A DNA stretch of 64,000 nucleotides. Origin: Paraglaciecola chathamensis S18K6 (GTDB lineage: Bacteria > Pseudomonadota > Gammaproteobacteria > Enterobacterales > Alteromonadaceae). Of this stretch, positions 10,901-19,343 are shown in pieces. A program made the position numbers and the translations under genes. The notes beneath the pieces are model-generated. The model had not been told where the DNA came from, did not search any database, and saw nothing but the letters and a program-made list of their open reading frames with translations. Position 1 is the first letter of the stretch. Each line of letters begins with the position of its first letter. The stretch is taken from contig BAEM01000022.1 in NCBI GenBank assembly GCA_000314955.1, forward strand, positions 1 to 64,000. Direction: 5' to 3'.

Positions 10901-11336
10901 TGGCGGCCATACCAACGTAATGCATGGTACCAATGCCAGCCCCCATCAATACGCCACCCACAATCAAGCGCACCACAGAAACCTGTTTTTTATTAATCGT
11001 GTTTAATGCAACCCAAGAAGCCCCCACACTAGGAATAATAGAGATTGCCGTGATTAGCCCGTCGTAGGCAACCGGGGTGCAGAGCGCAAAGGCAAGCATG
11101 CCTAAGAAGTGCATAGACCAAACACCACCGCCAAGCGCTAAGCTACCGACTAGTGTTAGCATATTGCGCTTCACAGGGTCAGTGGTTTGCGCTGCCTGAG
11201 TGGAGACTTGCATGGCCATGAATGAGGCCAAAATAGCCAAACAGATAGAGATAACAACAAGAAGAGGATCGAAATCGCCTACTATGAGTAAGTTATCATC
11301 GACAGGAGAAAAAAGTGAGGTTACTGCTTCAAACAT
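7989..11336 (-). CDS. MHYT-PAS-PAS hybrid histidine kinase with receiver and Hpt
   Basis: Domains in order: a seven-helix MHYT membrane sensor (about 20-260) with the motifs MHFLGM, MHYVGM and MHYTGM; PAS (about 275-390); PAS/PAC (about 400-520); HisKA with FLANMSHEIRTPMNAVIG (about 540); HATPase with NAIKF, DTGIGM and GGTGLG; a receiver with VDDIQQN and VVLMDVQMPIMDG (about 780-900); and an Hpt domain with LHTLKGLSGNLSL (about 985). This gives a complete internal His-Asp-His relay. MHYT domains are proposed to bind copper and sense oxygen, CO or NO; that comes from family literature, not from this sequence. It is cotranscribed with the HD-GYP regulator downstream, probably its target. Confidence 0.94.
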   Translation of the reverse strand: MFEAVTSLFSPVDDNLLIVGDFDPLLVVISICLAILASFMAMQVSTQAAQTTDPVKRNMLTLVGSLALGGGVWSMHFLGMLAFALCTPVAYDGLITAISIIPSVGASWVALNTINKKQVSVVRLIVGGVLMGAGIGTMHYVGMAAMEMAPMLRYDIGMFLLSIIVAVLLAILSLWIRFSLTFLDTVKFGEHYRNGISAVIMGLAISGMHYTGMAAARFVRPPGFEFSQQDKYISHYLGFSVAFITVGIIVLVLAINMVIKYKESTRRAKFNEARLRATINTSVDGVLGFDRHGIIESANDALCELLGWDDADLIGQDVRVLMPNEHISEFNQYLEMRLNGIHPDKTSNGRDTTICQKDGRLIPIRLAIGFVELGQESNFVAFISDLRYRVEMERALRQSEAQFRSLISNIPGIAYRCLDNEERPMVFISDAIESISGYPASDYVGNPPKRYFHEHVHPDDIEETVAKVNGQHLFKVEYRIYNAKREIRWLLGYGTHAENTETGEKWLDGFIMDITERKEMEQSLLIAKDKAEQAASSRAAFLANMSHEIRTPMNAVIGFSDILLDDVFEAEQRKHLTTINQSAKSLLHLLNDILDSAKLDKGKFELEMRDFSLIEEIDAVVSTLWLQANKKELYLNVSVAPEVGGAFHGAPDRIRQVLTNLIGNAIKFTVLGGVNIKVGVKPSGCIEFAIIDTGIGMTKEQLDLVFDAFGQADASMSRRFGGTGLGTTISKQLIELMGGKISATSTYGEGSCFSFTLPLAPPKCEVDTVKQKQKCTLPPLDILIVDDIQQNIDLLTLLLTRQGHNVITARDGKQALVRMRNDKMDVVLMDVQMPIMDGLTSSRERRKEEQSQQLTHIPIIALTASVLAEDRQAAIDAGMDGFANKPVDIDLLNVEIAQALGVDLTCEIEPVEANDNSDSHIVNERKGVAMWGDKETLYKEIALFVKNNESVIFTLKNTLDNPDWSSIQTQLHTLKGLSGNLSLTQLSQRLNEAERYAMLGSIDDIAGVYADIEETFSVVRDYIEAQGITVDSAATDTSTYENDSHLSAAKLLELVELLIKSAQNNEYNEDAADSLVAGASKANLERSKRIQSALDDFEFEDAVRELQLLKEQALQ

Positions 11337-11572
11337 AATACGGCAATTTTAATAAGAATGTTGATTAGTATATTTAAGTTATCGACTATTCGTAGAAAAA
11401 AGCCAGTTTAATTTTACCATAAGCTTTAGAATGCGTGTAAGCAGATACCCGTGTAATACAGGATTATAAAGTTACCCTCCCACAAAAGTAAAATTCCTTT
11501 ATAATCGTCAGCTTAGAAAGTTACGCTGAACAGTTATTTATTTAAAACCTTACGTCACACTACTAGGAAACT

Positions 11573-12052
11573 ATGCAACACTTTGATTATCAAAAGAGTA
11601 AACATAAAATTCAAATCCTCAAGCGCCTTTATATTCCGCTCGCTCTTTTCGCTCTCGCCAGCGCTTACATCGCATGGACACTTGAGCATTTCGCATGGCA
11701 GGAAATAGTCGTTATAGCAAGAAGTGCGCTGATTATTGTGGGGCCACTTTGTTTATTGTCTCTTGCCGTATTTTCGCTGTTTTATTGGGTCTCGCAATTT
11801 CGCCAAACGCAATTCCCCCAGCTAGAAATACGCGATGACAGCCTGTGCCTTAAAGACGGTAAGGTACATGAAACGGTGTATTTTGAAGATATGCACAGTA
11901 TCCGCCTACTAAAGGCTGGGACCACTCGAGAAGCAATTCAAATCATACTCAATAGCGGGCAAAGCATCGTCATTCATAGTAATTTCCCGATTGCTTCAAT
12001 CAAACCTCTCTTAAATCAATATCTAGACTGCAAGTTATACCAATCACCTTAA
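11573..12052 (+). CDS. two-helix membrane protein of unknown function
   Basis: This 159-residue protein has two predicted membrane helices (about 21-40 and 48-72, the second LIIVGPLCLLSLAVFSLFYW) and a C-terminal cytoplasmic domain of about 80 residues rich in beta strands (LEIRDDSLCL, TVYFEDMHSIRLL, IQIILNSGQSIVIHS). The tail resembles the small PH-like domains often fused to two helices, but I cannot assign a family. AGGAAA precedes the ATG. It is divergent from the MHYT kinase and 186 nt upstream of the two-component pair, so operon membership is open. Confidence 0.7.
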   Translation: MQHFDYQKSKHKIQILKRLYIPLALFALASAYIAWTLEHFAWQEIVVIARSALIIVGPLCLLSLAVFSLFYWVSQFRQTQFPQLEIRDDSLCLKDGKVHETVYFEDMHSIRLLKAGTTREAIQIILNSGQSIVIHSNFPIASIKPLLNQYLDCKLYQSP

Positions 12053-12238
12053 CCCTGTCTTAACGCCTGATCCTTTATGCTAGTGCTATTGAATTATATG
12101 AAAGCGGCTCTTTACCTCACGCTGTGAACTGCCAACCAGCACCAATACCAGCAAGCCAACTTAACGTCTGTTTCGCTAAGTGCTTCGAGGTATACTGGTT
12201 AGGCACAGTGACGCCGTCGACTCAGGGATAATAAGCAA

Positions 12239-12913
12239 ATGATGAATGTATTACTCGTTGAAGATGACATTGACTTGGCCACCACAATCGTCGATTACCT
12301 CGAGCTAGAATCAATGGAATGTGATCATGCAAGTAATGGCTTAATGGGTCTCACCCTCATTGAAAAAGCAGAATATCAGGTCATTATTTTGGACATAAAC
12401 ATGCCCAAAATGGATGGCATAACCCTGTGTAAGCGAATGCGTGAAATAGGGATTGATACGCCTGTGCTTATGCTTACCGCGCGCGACACTTTAGATAATA
12501 AGTTAGAGGGATTTAATGCCGGCAGCGATGATTATCTTGTCAAACCATTCGCTATGCAGGAATTAATTGCGCGTATCCAAGTGCTAGGTCGTAGAAGAAG
12601 CGGTGAAACCAAACGTTTAATGGTCGGTGGTTTAACCTTAGACTTAACCCAACGAATAGCGACACTTAACCAACAGCCATTAAAATTGTCACCCACGGCT
12701 TTAGCGATACTCGAGGTACTGATGCGCGCCAGTCCACAAACAGTCACGCGTCAACACATTATCCAAACGGTCTGGGGTGATGACCAACCCGACAGTAACA
12801 GTTTAAAGGTTCATATCTATCACTTGCGTAAGCAGTTGGAACGTTATGAAAGCTCAATATCTCTAGACACCATAGCCAGCGTGGGCTTCGCTATCAAAGA
12901 GACCACGCAATGA
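12239..12913 (+). CDS. OmpR/PhoB-family response regulator
   Basis: Residues 1-115 form a receiver with LLVEDDIDLA, the acceptor aspartate in VIILDINMPKMDG, and the lysine in YLVKPFAM. Residues about 125-220 form a winged-helix DNA-binding domain ending in HIYHLRKQLE and the wing TIASVGFAIK. The length of 224 is typical. The stop overlaps the start of the kinase gene in an ATGA, so the two are translationally coupled. The target genes are unknown; it is closest in style to QseB/PmrA-type regulators. Confidence 0.93.
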   Translation: MMNVLLVEDDIDLATTIVDYLELESMECDHASNGLMGLTLIEKAEYQVIILDINMPKMDGITLCKRMREIGIDTPVLMLTARDTLDNKLEGFNAGSDDYLVKPFAMQELIARIQVLGRRRSGETKRLMVGGLTLDLTQRIATLNQQPLKLSPTALAILEVLMRASPQTVTRQHIIQTVWGDDQPDSNSLKVHIYHLRKQLERYESSISLDTIASVGFAIKETTQ

Positions 12914-14223
12914 AAAGCGCCATGAAGATCAGGCCGAGTTTAAAGCTTTACTTTTTTATCACCATGATTTTGCTCGCGTCCATCATGACGATTGGTCTGT
13001 CAATGCTAACTGTTAATTACTTTATTGATGGGTTAGATCGCGGCTTAAACGGCGTCATGCGTGAGTTGGTCAGGACATCCGACGTACACGACGGGCAACC
13101 AGTCAAGTTTGCAGATTTTCAGATCGCAAGTCGTTGGGAAGATACACCGGATATAATCCAAGAACGCTTCGAATCCCCTCCAGCAGTAGAAAACGAATTA
13201 CTGAAATCGAAAGACCAAAACTCGTTTTTTTCGTTGCCTACCAATCTTTATTTTATTGCAATGATCCGTAATCAAGAAGGCGAACTTAGGTACATATCCA
13301 AGGTTATGCTGGATAAATTTAACCCTCAGCGTCATCATAAACCCCATATATCACGGTTTCTTTGGATCATTATCACCGGGGTACTCGTCATCGCGATGTT
13401 CACCTGTTTTCTCATTGTACTGATGCGTAAAGTTGCCAAACCCATTGAGTCTTTACGAGATTGGGCCAAAGCACTCAATCATGAGAATGTGCAACACCCT
13501 CCCCCTGACTTTACTTACAACGAACTCAATACTTTGGCAACGATAGTACAAAGTAGTCTGCATTCAGTGCATCAAAGTCTGGCCCGAGAGAAAACCTTTT
13601 TAAGTTATGCCAGTCACGAGCTCCGTACCCCTATATCAGTCATTCGCAGTAACGTTGATTTACTTAAACGCTTGTGCGAGCAAGCGACGTTAAACGAAAA
13701 ACAACAACTGACGCTAGCCCGCATTGAACGGGCGGGCCTTACAATGAGCGATTTGACCGAAACACTGCTGTGGTTAAGTCATGATGAAGCTCAATCCGTC
13801 GAGTTGAAACGGATCCAGTTGGATGAAAAAATCCATCAATTATCTTCAGAGTTACGCTATTTACTAAACAGTAAAGCTGTGGAAGTCACCATAGACTGTA
13901 AACCATTTAGTTTAGATACGGATGGTACTGCTTGTCATATTGTGCTGAGTAATCTTATTCGCAACGCTTATCAGCATACCCAGCGCGGACATGTACACAT
14001 TATTCAGCAAGGTAGTGTAGTCACAATTATTAATGAAGAACACAGAGACAGCGCCTCTCACTCGAACAATAAGATAAAGACAACACAACAGCCCATATTA
14101 GGCTACGGATTAGGTTTGCAACTAAGTGAAAGAATTATTCAGCGGCATAAATGGCAATACCAAATCATAGATGAGCCAGGCCGATACCTAGTAAAAGTGG
14201 ATTTCAAAGTCGAAATATCCTGA
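12910..14223 (+). CDS. two-component sensor histidine kinase
   Basis: The protein has two membrane helices (about 14-40 and 150-174) flanking a periplasmic domain of about 110 residues. The H-box is FLSYASHELRTPISVI (His near residue 239), then an ATPase domain with an N-box LSNLIRNAYQHT and a G2 box GYGLGLQL. The usual DTGxG (G1) is replaced by IINEEHRD, a variation seen in short QseC-like kinases. It overlaps the response regulator by four bases and is its evident partner. The signal is unknown. Confidence 0.92.
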   Translation: MKSAMKIRPSLKLYFFITMILLASIMTIGLSMLTVNYFIDGLDRGLNGVMRELVRTSDVHDGQPVKFADFQIASRWEDTPDIIQERFESPPAVENELLKSKDQNSFFSLPTNLYFIAMIRNQEGELRYISKVMLDKFNPQRHHKPHISRFLWIIITGVLVIAMFTCFLIVLMRKVAKPIESLRDWAKALNHENVQHPPPDFTYNELNTLATIVQSSLHSVHQSLAREKTFLSYASHELRTPISVIRSNVDLLKRLCEQATLNEKQQLTLARIERAGLTMSDLTETLLWLSHDEAQSVELKRIQLDEKIHQLSSELRYLLNSKAVEVTIDCKPFSLDTDGTACHIVLSNLIRNAYQHTQRGHVHIIQQGSVVTIINEEHRDSASHSNNKIKTTQQPILGYGLGLQLSERIIQRHKWQYQIIDEPGRYLVKVDFKVEIS

Positions 14224-14304
14224 GGTTGCATCATACTAAAGGCCATATTTACACCTACGATTAGTTTGCGTAACGTACGGTATGTAATGTATGGGAGTAT
14301 TTTC

Positions 14305-16698
14305 TTGAAGCCGGCCCTAAGACCTGACAACGATTCAATGCGTGTTAACGCATTACATCAATTAAATATATTAGATACCAAAGCCGAAGAACGCTTTGAC
14401 CGCATCACTCGATTAGCGGCACATACGTTTGATTGTCAGTTTTCGTCAATTTCGTTTATCGACAGTGAACGCCAGTGGTATAAATCAGTCTTCAACTTCG
14501 ACGCCACCGAATTGTCGCGCGATATTTCTTTTTGTGCCTATACCATTACTAATAATGATGTTTTCGTCATTAACGATACCCACAAAGACGATAACTTTAA
14601 AGACAGTGAGTTTGTTACCGAAGCTCCCCTACTGCGTTTTTATGCTGGTATAAAGATCAGCATCAATAACTACCATGTAGGGTCGCTCTGTGTATTTGAT
14701 ACTGCCCCGAAACAGTTTAGTTCAACAGACAAGCGCGCTTTGCAAGACTTAGCCAGCATGGTAGAGAGTGAGTTACAAAAAGAAGTACTTACCCAAGCTG
14801 CTGAAGCCATGAAGCGCTACCAAGAACAACTAGATAAAACGCAAAAGTTAACCCGCGTACGCAATACCATCCTTGAAAAAATAGTTAACGCAGAATCACT
14901 GCATTCGGTATTGATGGACATTGTAAAAGCCATAGAGAGCGAATATCACAATCAAAAATGCAGTATTTTATTACTGAAAGATAATTGCCTTTATTCTGGG
15001 GCTGCTCCCTCACTTCCTGATTTTTATAACCAAGCCATCGAAGGAGTCGAAATCGGTCTAGGACAAGGCTCCTGCGGAACCGCTGCTTTTACCGGAAACC
15101 GTACAGTAGTCGAGGATATCAGCACCCATCCCTACTGGGCGGCTTGGGTCGACCTAGCAACGCAAGCGCAATTAGGTGCCTGTTGGTCACAGCCCATTAA
15201 AGCGGCAAACGGCAGAGTACTTGGCACCTTTGCTATTTATCATCCCAAAGCAGCCACGCCCACCAAAGACGAACTCGCGCGAATAGAAATGTTTGCTAAT
15301 GTGGCAAGCATTGCGATTGAGCGTCAGAAAAGCAGCGATTTAATTTGGCATCAAGCCAACTTTGACGAGCTTACCCAGTTACCCAATCGCAACATTATGG
15401 GCGAACATCTCAAAAAAGCGCTCGAAGCGGCGAAGCGAAACAAAACACAAGTGGCCGTCATGTTCTTAGACTTAGATAATTTTAAGGATATCAATGACAC
15501 CTTAGGGCACGGGGTTGGGGACGCGCTGTTGATTGATTGTGCCAAGCGGATTTCCGGTTGCGTTCGTCATAAAGACACCGTTGCCCGTTTAGGTGGTGAT
15601 GAATTTGTCATTATCCTAAACGATATAACCGAGTTCAGCGGGCTCGAAAAAACGGCACAGAAAATTCTGAAAGCAATTGAGCAGCCTTATCATTTGCAAA
15701 GTGAAATTGTGCATAGTAGTGCCAGTATCGGGATTACCATCTACCCAGATGATGCAGAAGATGTAGCAAGCCTGCTTAAAAATGCAGATCAAGCCATGTA
15801 CGGCGCCAAGGATATTGGCAAAAACAACTACCACTACTACACCAAAAGCATGCGCAATGCTGCGTTAAAACGCATGACCTTAATCGCCGACCTACGACAT
15901 GCTATTGAACACGACGAGCTATTTCTTGTGTACCAACCCATAGTCAATATGACAAACGGTAGAATAAACAAAGCAGAGGCGCTCATTCGCTGGCAGCATC
16001 CGACACGAGGGGTAATTTGCCCAGATGACTTTATCCCTATCGCTGAAGAGACAGGCTTAATAATAGATATCAGCAATTGGGTGTTTGATCGGGTGTGCCG
16101 AGATGTCATGTTCTGGCGCAAAACACTTTGCCCTGACTTACAACTCAGTATTAACACATCCCCTATTCATTACACCGACCCTGACAGATGCATCACGCAG
16201 TGGTTAGAGCGTATGTTGGTATCTCGAACGCCCCCTCAAGCGATAACACTGGAAATAACTGAAAACCTATTGATGGATGCAAATGCCAGTGTTTCCAACA
16301 AGCTCTTTCAATTTCGTCAAGCGGGGGTAGATATCGCGTTAGATGATTTCGGTACCGGGTATTCATCTATTTCTTACTTAAAAAAATACCCTACTGACTT
16401 TTTGAAAATTGATAAGTCATTTGTTCATTCAATGAGCGAGGTCAGTAACGACAAAGTGCTTTGTGAAGCGATTATCGTCATGGCAAAAAAATTGGGAATT
16501 GAAGTCATCGCTGAGGGCATAGAAACTGAAGAACAGCACTATATTTTACAAAAAATGGGCTGTAAGTATGGTCAAGGCTACTTGTTCTTTAAACCGCTAA
16601 AATATGAAGATTTCAATGCTCTGCTCGAAAAATCAGCGTCGACTAATGATAAAAGCACAATGCGCTCCTCTTGCGACATTCCTCGGTTACCGACGTAA
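14305..16698 (+). CDS. GAF-GAF-GGDEF-EAL bifunctional c-di-GMP protein
   Basis: No membrane segment. GAF1 (about 15-160) begins with the family pattern ALHQLNILDT then RFDRITRLAA. GAF2 (about 185-350) contains GLGQGSCGTAAF and WSQPI. The GGDEF domain has ARLGGDEFVIIL with an inhibitory RHKD site five residues before it. The EAL domain keeps AEALIRW, EITENLL, LDDFGTGYSS, FLKIDKSFV and AEGIETEEQ. Both output domains look catalytically complete. I chose the TTG at 14305 because GGGAG lies 7 nt upstream and the N-terminus then fits family members; an in-frame ATG at 14287 and a TTG at 14266 are alternatives. It follows the kinase gene by 81 nt and may share its transcript. Confidence 0.92.
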   Translation: MKPALRPDNDSMRVNALHQLNILDTKAEERFDRITRLAAHTFDCQFSSISFIDSERQWYKSVFNFDATELSRDISFCAYTITNNDVFVINDTHKDDNFKDSEFVTEAPLLRFYAGIKISINNYHVGSLCVFDTAPKQFSSTDKRALQDLASMVESELQKEVLTQAAEAMKRYQEQLDKTQKLTRVRNTILEKIVNAESLHSVLMDIVKAIESEYHNQKCSILLLKDNCLYSGAAPSLPDFYNQAIEGVEIGLGQGSCGTAAFTGNRTVVEDISTHPYWAAWVDLATQAQLGACWSQPIKAANGRVLGTFAIYHPKAATPTKDELARIEMFANVASIAIERQKSSDLIWHQANFDELTQLPNRNIMGEHLKKALEAAKRNKTQVAVMFLDLDNFKDINDTLGHGVGDALLIDCAKRISGCVRHKDTVARLGGDEFVIILNDITEFSGLEKTAQKILKAIEQPYHLQSEIVHSSASIGITIYPDDAEDVASLLKNADQAMYGAKDIGKNNYHYYTKSMRNAALKRMTLIADLRHAIEHDELFLVYQPIVNMTNGRINKAEALIRWQHPTRGVICPDDFIPIAEETGLIIDISNWVFDRVCRDVMFWRKTLCPDLQLSINTSPIHYTDPDRCITQWLERMLVSRTPPQAITLEITENLLMDANASVSNKLFQFRQAGVDIALDDFGTGYSSISYLKKYPTDFLKIDKSFVHSMSEVSNDKVLCEAIIVMAKKLGIEVIAEGIETEEQHYILQKMGCKYGQGYLFFKPLKYEDFNALLEKSASTNDKSTMRSSCDIPRLPT

Positions 16699-16779
16699 TC
16701 AATTAATGGTTACAGCTCACTGGATAGCACATGCGTAATGTTGATATAATCAACCAACTTTTTTTACTGGTTTAAACCT

Positions 16780-17211
16780 ATGCATTCGCAACTTATCGAA
16801 CACATTTTTGCTATTTCTGAGCGTTACAGGTTAACTGTTCGAGGCGCAATAAACGCCAGCGAATTAGGCATAGGCGCTATGCATGTTCGCAGCCTTAAGA
16901 TCATCGCAGAGACTCCTGACTGCACGGCAAATCACATTGTTATTAAACTGGTCAGAGACAAAGCCCAAGTCGCACGTTTAGTAAAAGAGCTTCTAAACAT
17001 TGAACTCATCGATAAGAATGCGCATCCAGAAGATAAACGCAGTCAAATTTTAACCTTGAATGCGCAAGGCAAAAAATTGATGAAGCAGTTACAACATGCT
17101 CAAGAAAAAATTCAACGCCAAATGCTACAAGGTCTAAGCGCTGAACAACAACAACAGTTTGAAGACATTGCTCAGCACATTTCACTCAATCTAATGCCAA
17201 GCAAAGATTAA
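16780..17211 (+). CDS. MarR-family transcriptional regulator
   Basis: This 143-residue winged-helix protein has a recognition helix around TANHIVIKLVRDKAQVARLVKELL and a wing HPEDKRSQILTLNAQGK (D-x-R-S motif), then a long dimerisation helix. MarR proteins usually respond to phenolic compounds or oxidants. The stop overlaps the stop of the aldo/keto reductase on the other strand by four bases, so the two are convergent. The regulated genes are not evident. Confidence 0.9.
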   Translation: MHSQLIEHIFAISERYRLTVRGAINASELGIGAMHVRSLKIIAETPDCTANHIVIKLVRDKAQVARLVKELLNIELIDKNAHPEDKRSQILTLNAQGKKLMKQLQHAQEKIQRQMLQGLSAEQQQQFEDIAQHISLNLMPSKD

Positions 17212-18212
17212 CGGCCTAAGGCGCTCATTGCTTCTGGTGGGTAACGAAGACCGTGGACTTTATGCTGATCAATGCGCTCAGCGATTTCTTTCCATTGAGA
17301 GTCCGTTAGTGTAAAAGCCATTGCTCCGGCGTTTTCCGTCACCCGTTTAGGGCTGCGCGTACCAGGAATACACACATAGTTTTGACTTTGATGAAGCACC
17401 CAAGCCAGTGCTAACTGTGCTGGAGTGCATTTCACATCATGGGCAATCGCTTTTATTTCAGCAACAAGTGCAAGATTGGCGGCGAGGTTTTGCTCAGTAA
17501 ACCTAGGATTATTCAGTCGCCAGTCTCCCTCTTCAAAGTCTTGGCGTTTGGTATATGCACCTGTTAGGAAGCCCCGTCCTAAAGGACTATAGGCAACGAG
17601 CCCTACGCCGAGTCTTTTACAGGCAGGTAAAATATCGCTTTCAATGTCGCGACTCCATAAGGAATACTCGCTTTGTAGCGCACTAATTGGATGTACTTTG
17701 CATGCTCGTGTTAAACTATCAACACCTGCCTCAGACAGACCTAAATAGCGAACTTTACCTGCCTTAACCAAATCAGCCATGGCGCCAACGGTATCTTCGA
17801 TGGGTACGTTGGGATCCATTCTGTGCTGGTAATACAAGTCTATATAATCGACTCCCAAACGCTGCAAACTTTCGTCACATGCCTGCTTTACATACTCAGG
17901 TCTGCCATTAAATCCTAGAAAATTGCCATTATTATCACGTAATATTCCAAACTTAGTCGCTAGCGTAATATTACTTCGAGCAGAGACGTGTTTCGCAAAA
18001 TAGCGCCCTAACAACGCTTCATTTGTTTTTGGCCCATAAATATCTGAGGTGTCCCAAAACGTCACGCCGCAGCTAATGGCTTGCTCTAAAGTTGCAAATG
18101 AGTTGCCTTGATCATGAGGGCCATAGAAATCCGACATCCCCATACAGCCTAAACCGACACCAGACACCGCCAGACCTTGCTCACCTAACAATCGTGTTTG
18201 CATGCTTTTCAT
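17208..18212 (-). CDS. aldo/keto reductase
   Basis: The 334-residue TIM-barrel oxidoreductase has the family signatures GLGCMGMSDFYG, the catalytic aspartate and tyrosine in FWDTSDIYGPKTNEALLG, and YIDLYYQHRMDPNVPIEDT, SEYSLWSRD and PGTRSPKRVTENA (NADPH binding). It belongs to the AKR11/YajO-like general stress group that reduces aldehydes with NADPH. GAGGT precedes the ATG. The AraC regulator is divergent from it, so that regulator is the first candidate for its control. Confidence 0.93.
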   Translation of the reverse strand: MKSMQTRLLGEQGLAVSGVGLGCMGMSDFYGPHDQGNSFATLEQAISCGVTFWDTSDIYGPKTNEALLGRYFAKHVSARSNITLATKFGILRDNNGNFLGFNGRPEYVKQACDESLQRLGVDYIDLYYQHRMDPNVPIEDTVGAMADLVKAGKVRYLGLSEAGVDSLTRACKVHPISALQSEYSLWSRDIESDILPACKRLGVGLVAYSPLGRGFLTGAYTKRQDFEEGDWRLNNPRFTEQNLAANLALVAEIKAIAHDVKCTPAQLALAWVLHQSQNYVCIPGTRSPKRVTENAGAMAFTLTDSQWKEIAERIDQHKVHGLRYPPEAMSALGR

Positions 18213-18410
18213 AACAATTACCTCACCTTATTTAAACCAAGTGTCAAAATCCATTTAAAGACTACGCCGGGTAAAAATTGATTTATGTGGGCGATACTGG
18301 AAATAGTTTGCCTAATCCTACAATGGTGACGGGAGCAGCTTTTCAACTGGTTGTTACGTGGCATACTTAAATTGACTAAACCAAATGACCATCTTATAGA
18401 GGGACGCGCT

Positions 18411-19316
18411 GTGAATACCTTAATTAATAAAGCCCAAGACATGGCCGACCATGAAGGTGATTTTACTACCTGTGTCCCGCACTTGAGCTTATTTCGTAGA
18501 GATAGCCCCACGCCTTCCCCTATGCCGGTGATTTATCAACCGAGTATTTATATGGTGTTACAAGGCTCAAAAGCAGCATATTTAGGAAAAGAGCGCTATT
18601 TATACGATCCTATGCACTATTTGGTCAGTTGCGTGCCTCTGCCGTTAGAAGGACAAATACTACAAGCAAGCCCTTATACCCCCTACCTTGCTGCGCGTAT
18701 TAGCCTAGATACTCAAATGATAAATGAGTTGATCGTTGAAATGCCGCTTGAACCCAAGCCGCAACCACTTTCAGAGCATACCTCCAATGCACTAGGCTCA
18801 GCTAACCGTGGTATTTACGTCAGTGCAATACACACTGACATACAAAATACCCTTTCTAGACTGTTAGATTGTGCTCAATCCAAGGAAAAAGCCCATGTAT
18901 TAGGGCAACTCGCCCTTAAAGAACTCATCTATCATGTGCTGAATGACGAACATGGCGCATTGCTACGAAGCTTTGCCTGTCAAGACCGACAGCAATATCA
19001 AATCGCAAATGTCCTGCAATACATAAATAGGCACTACGCGTTAAATATGGATATACCTAGCTTGGCGAGTAAAGCCAACATGAGTGAATCTTCGTTTTAT
19101 CATCACTTTAAAGCAGCAACAAACACCACTCCTATTCAATATATAAAAACGGTACGCTTACATGCGGCTAAACGAAAAATGCTATTTGAACAATACAATG
19201 CGACGGCTGCTGCTTACGAGGTGGGTTACACAAGTACCTCACAATTTAGTCGAGAATATCGTCGCCTATTTTCAGTGCCCCCAGCACAAGACGCGCGGAT
19301 ATTAACTAAGGTATGA
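18411..19316 (+). CDS. AraC-family regulator with AraC_N domain
   Basis: The N-terminal half (about 20-175) is the AraC_N ligand domain (VIYQPSIYMVLQGSKAAYLG, YLVSCVPLPLEG). The C-terminal 100 residues hold two helix-turn-helix units (MSESSFYHHFKAATNTTPIQY and AYEVGYTSTSQFSREYRRLF). I start at the GTG at 18411, which follows a GAGGGA site; an upstream TTG at 18351 has no ribosome binding site. It is divergent from the aldo/keto reductase, a pairing common for this regulator type, which suggests it activates that gene. Confidence 0.9.
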   Translation: MNTLINKAQDMADHEGDFTTCVPHLSLFRRDSPTPSPMPVIYQPSIYMVLQGSKAAYLGKERYLYDPMHYLVSCVPLPLEGQILQASPYTPYLAARISLDTQMINELIVEMPLEPKPQPLSEHTSNALGSANRGIYVSAIHTDIQNTLSRLLDCAQSKEKAHVLGQLALKELIYHVLNDEHGALLRSFACQDRQQYQIANVLQYINRHYALNMDIPSLASKANMSESSFYHHFKAATNTTPIQYIKTVRLHAAKRKMLFEQYNATAAAYEVGYTSTSQFSREYRRLFSVPPAQDARILTKV

Positions 19317-19343
19317 TGTGACGTCGATACACTTAGGGTAGCT

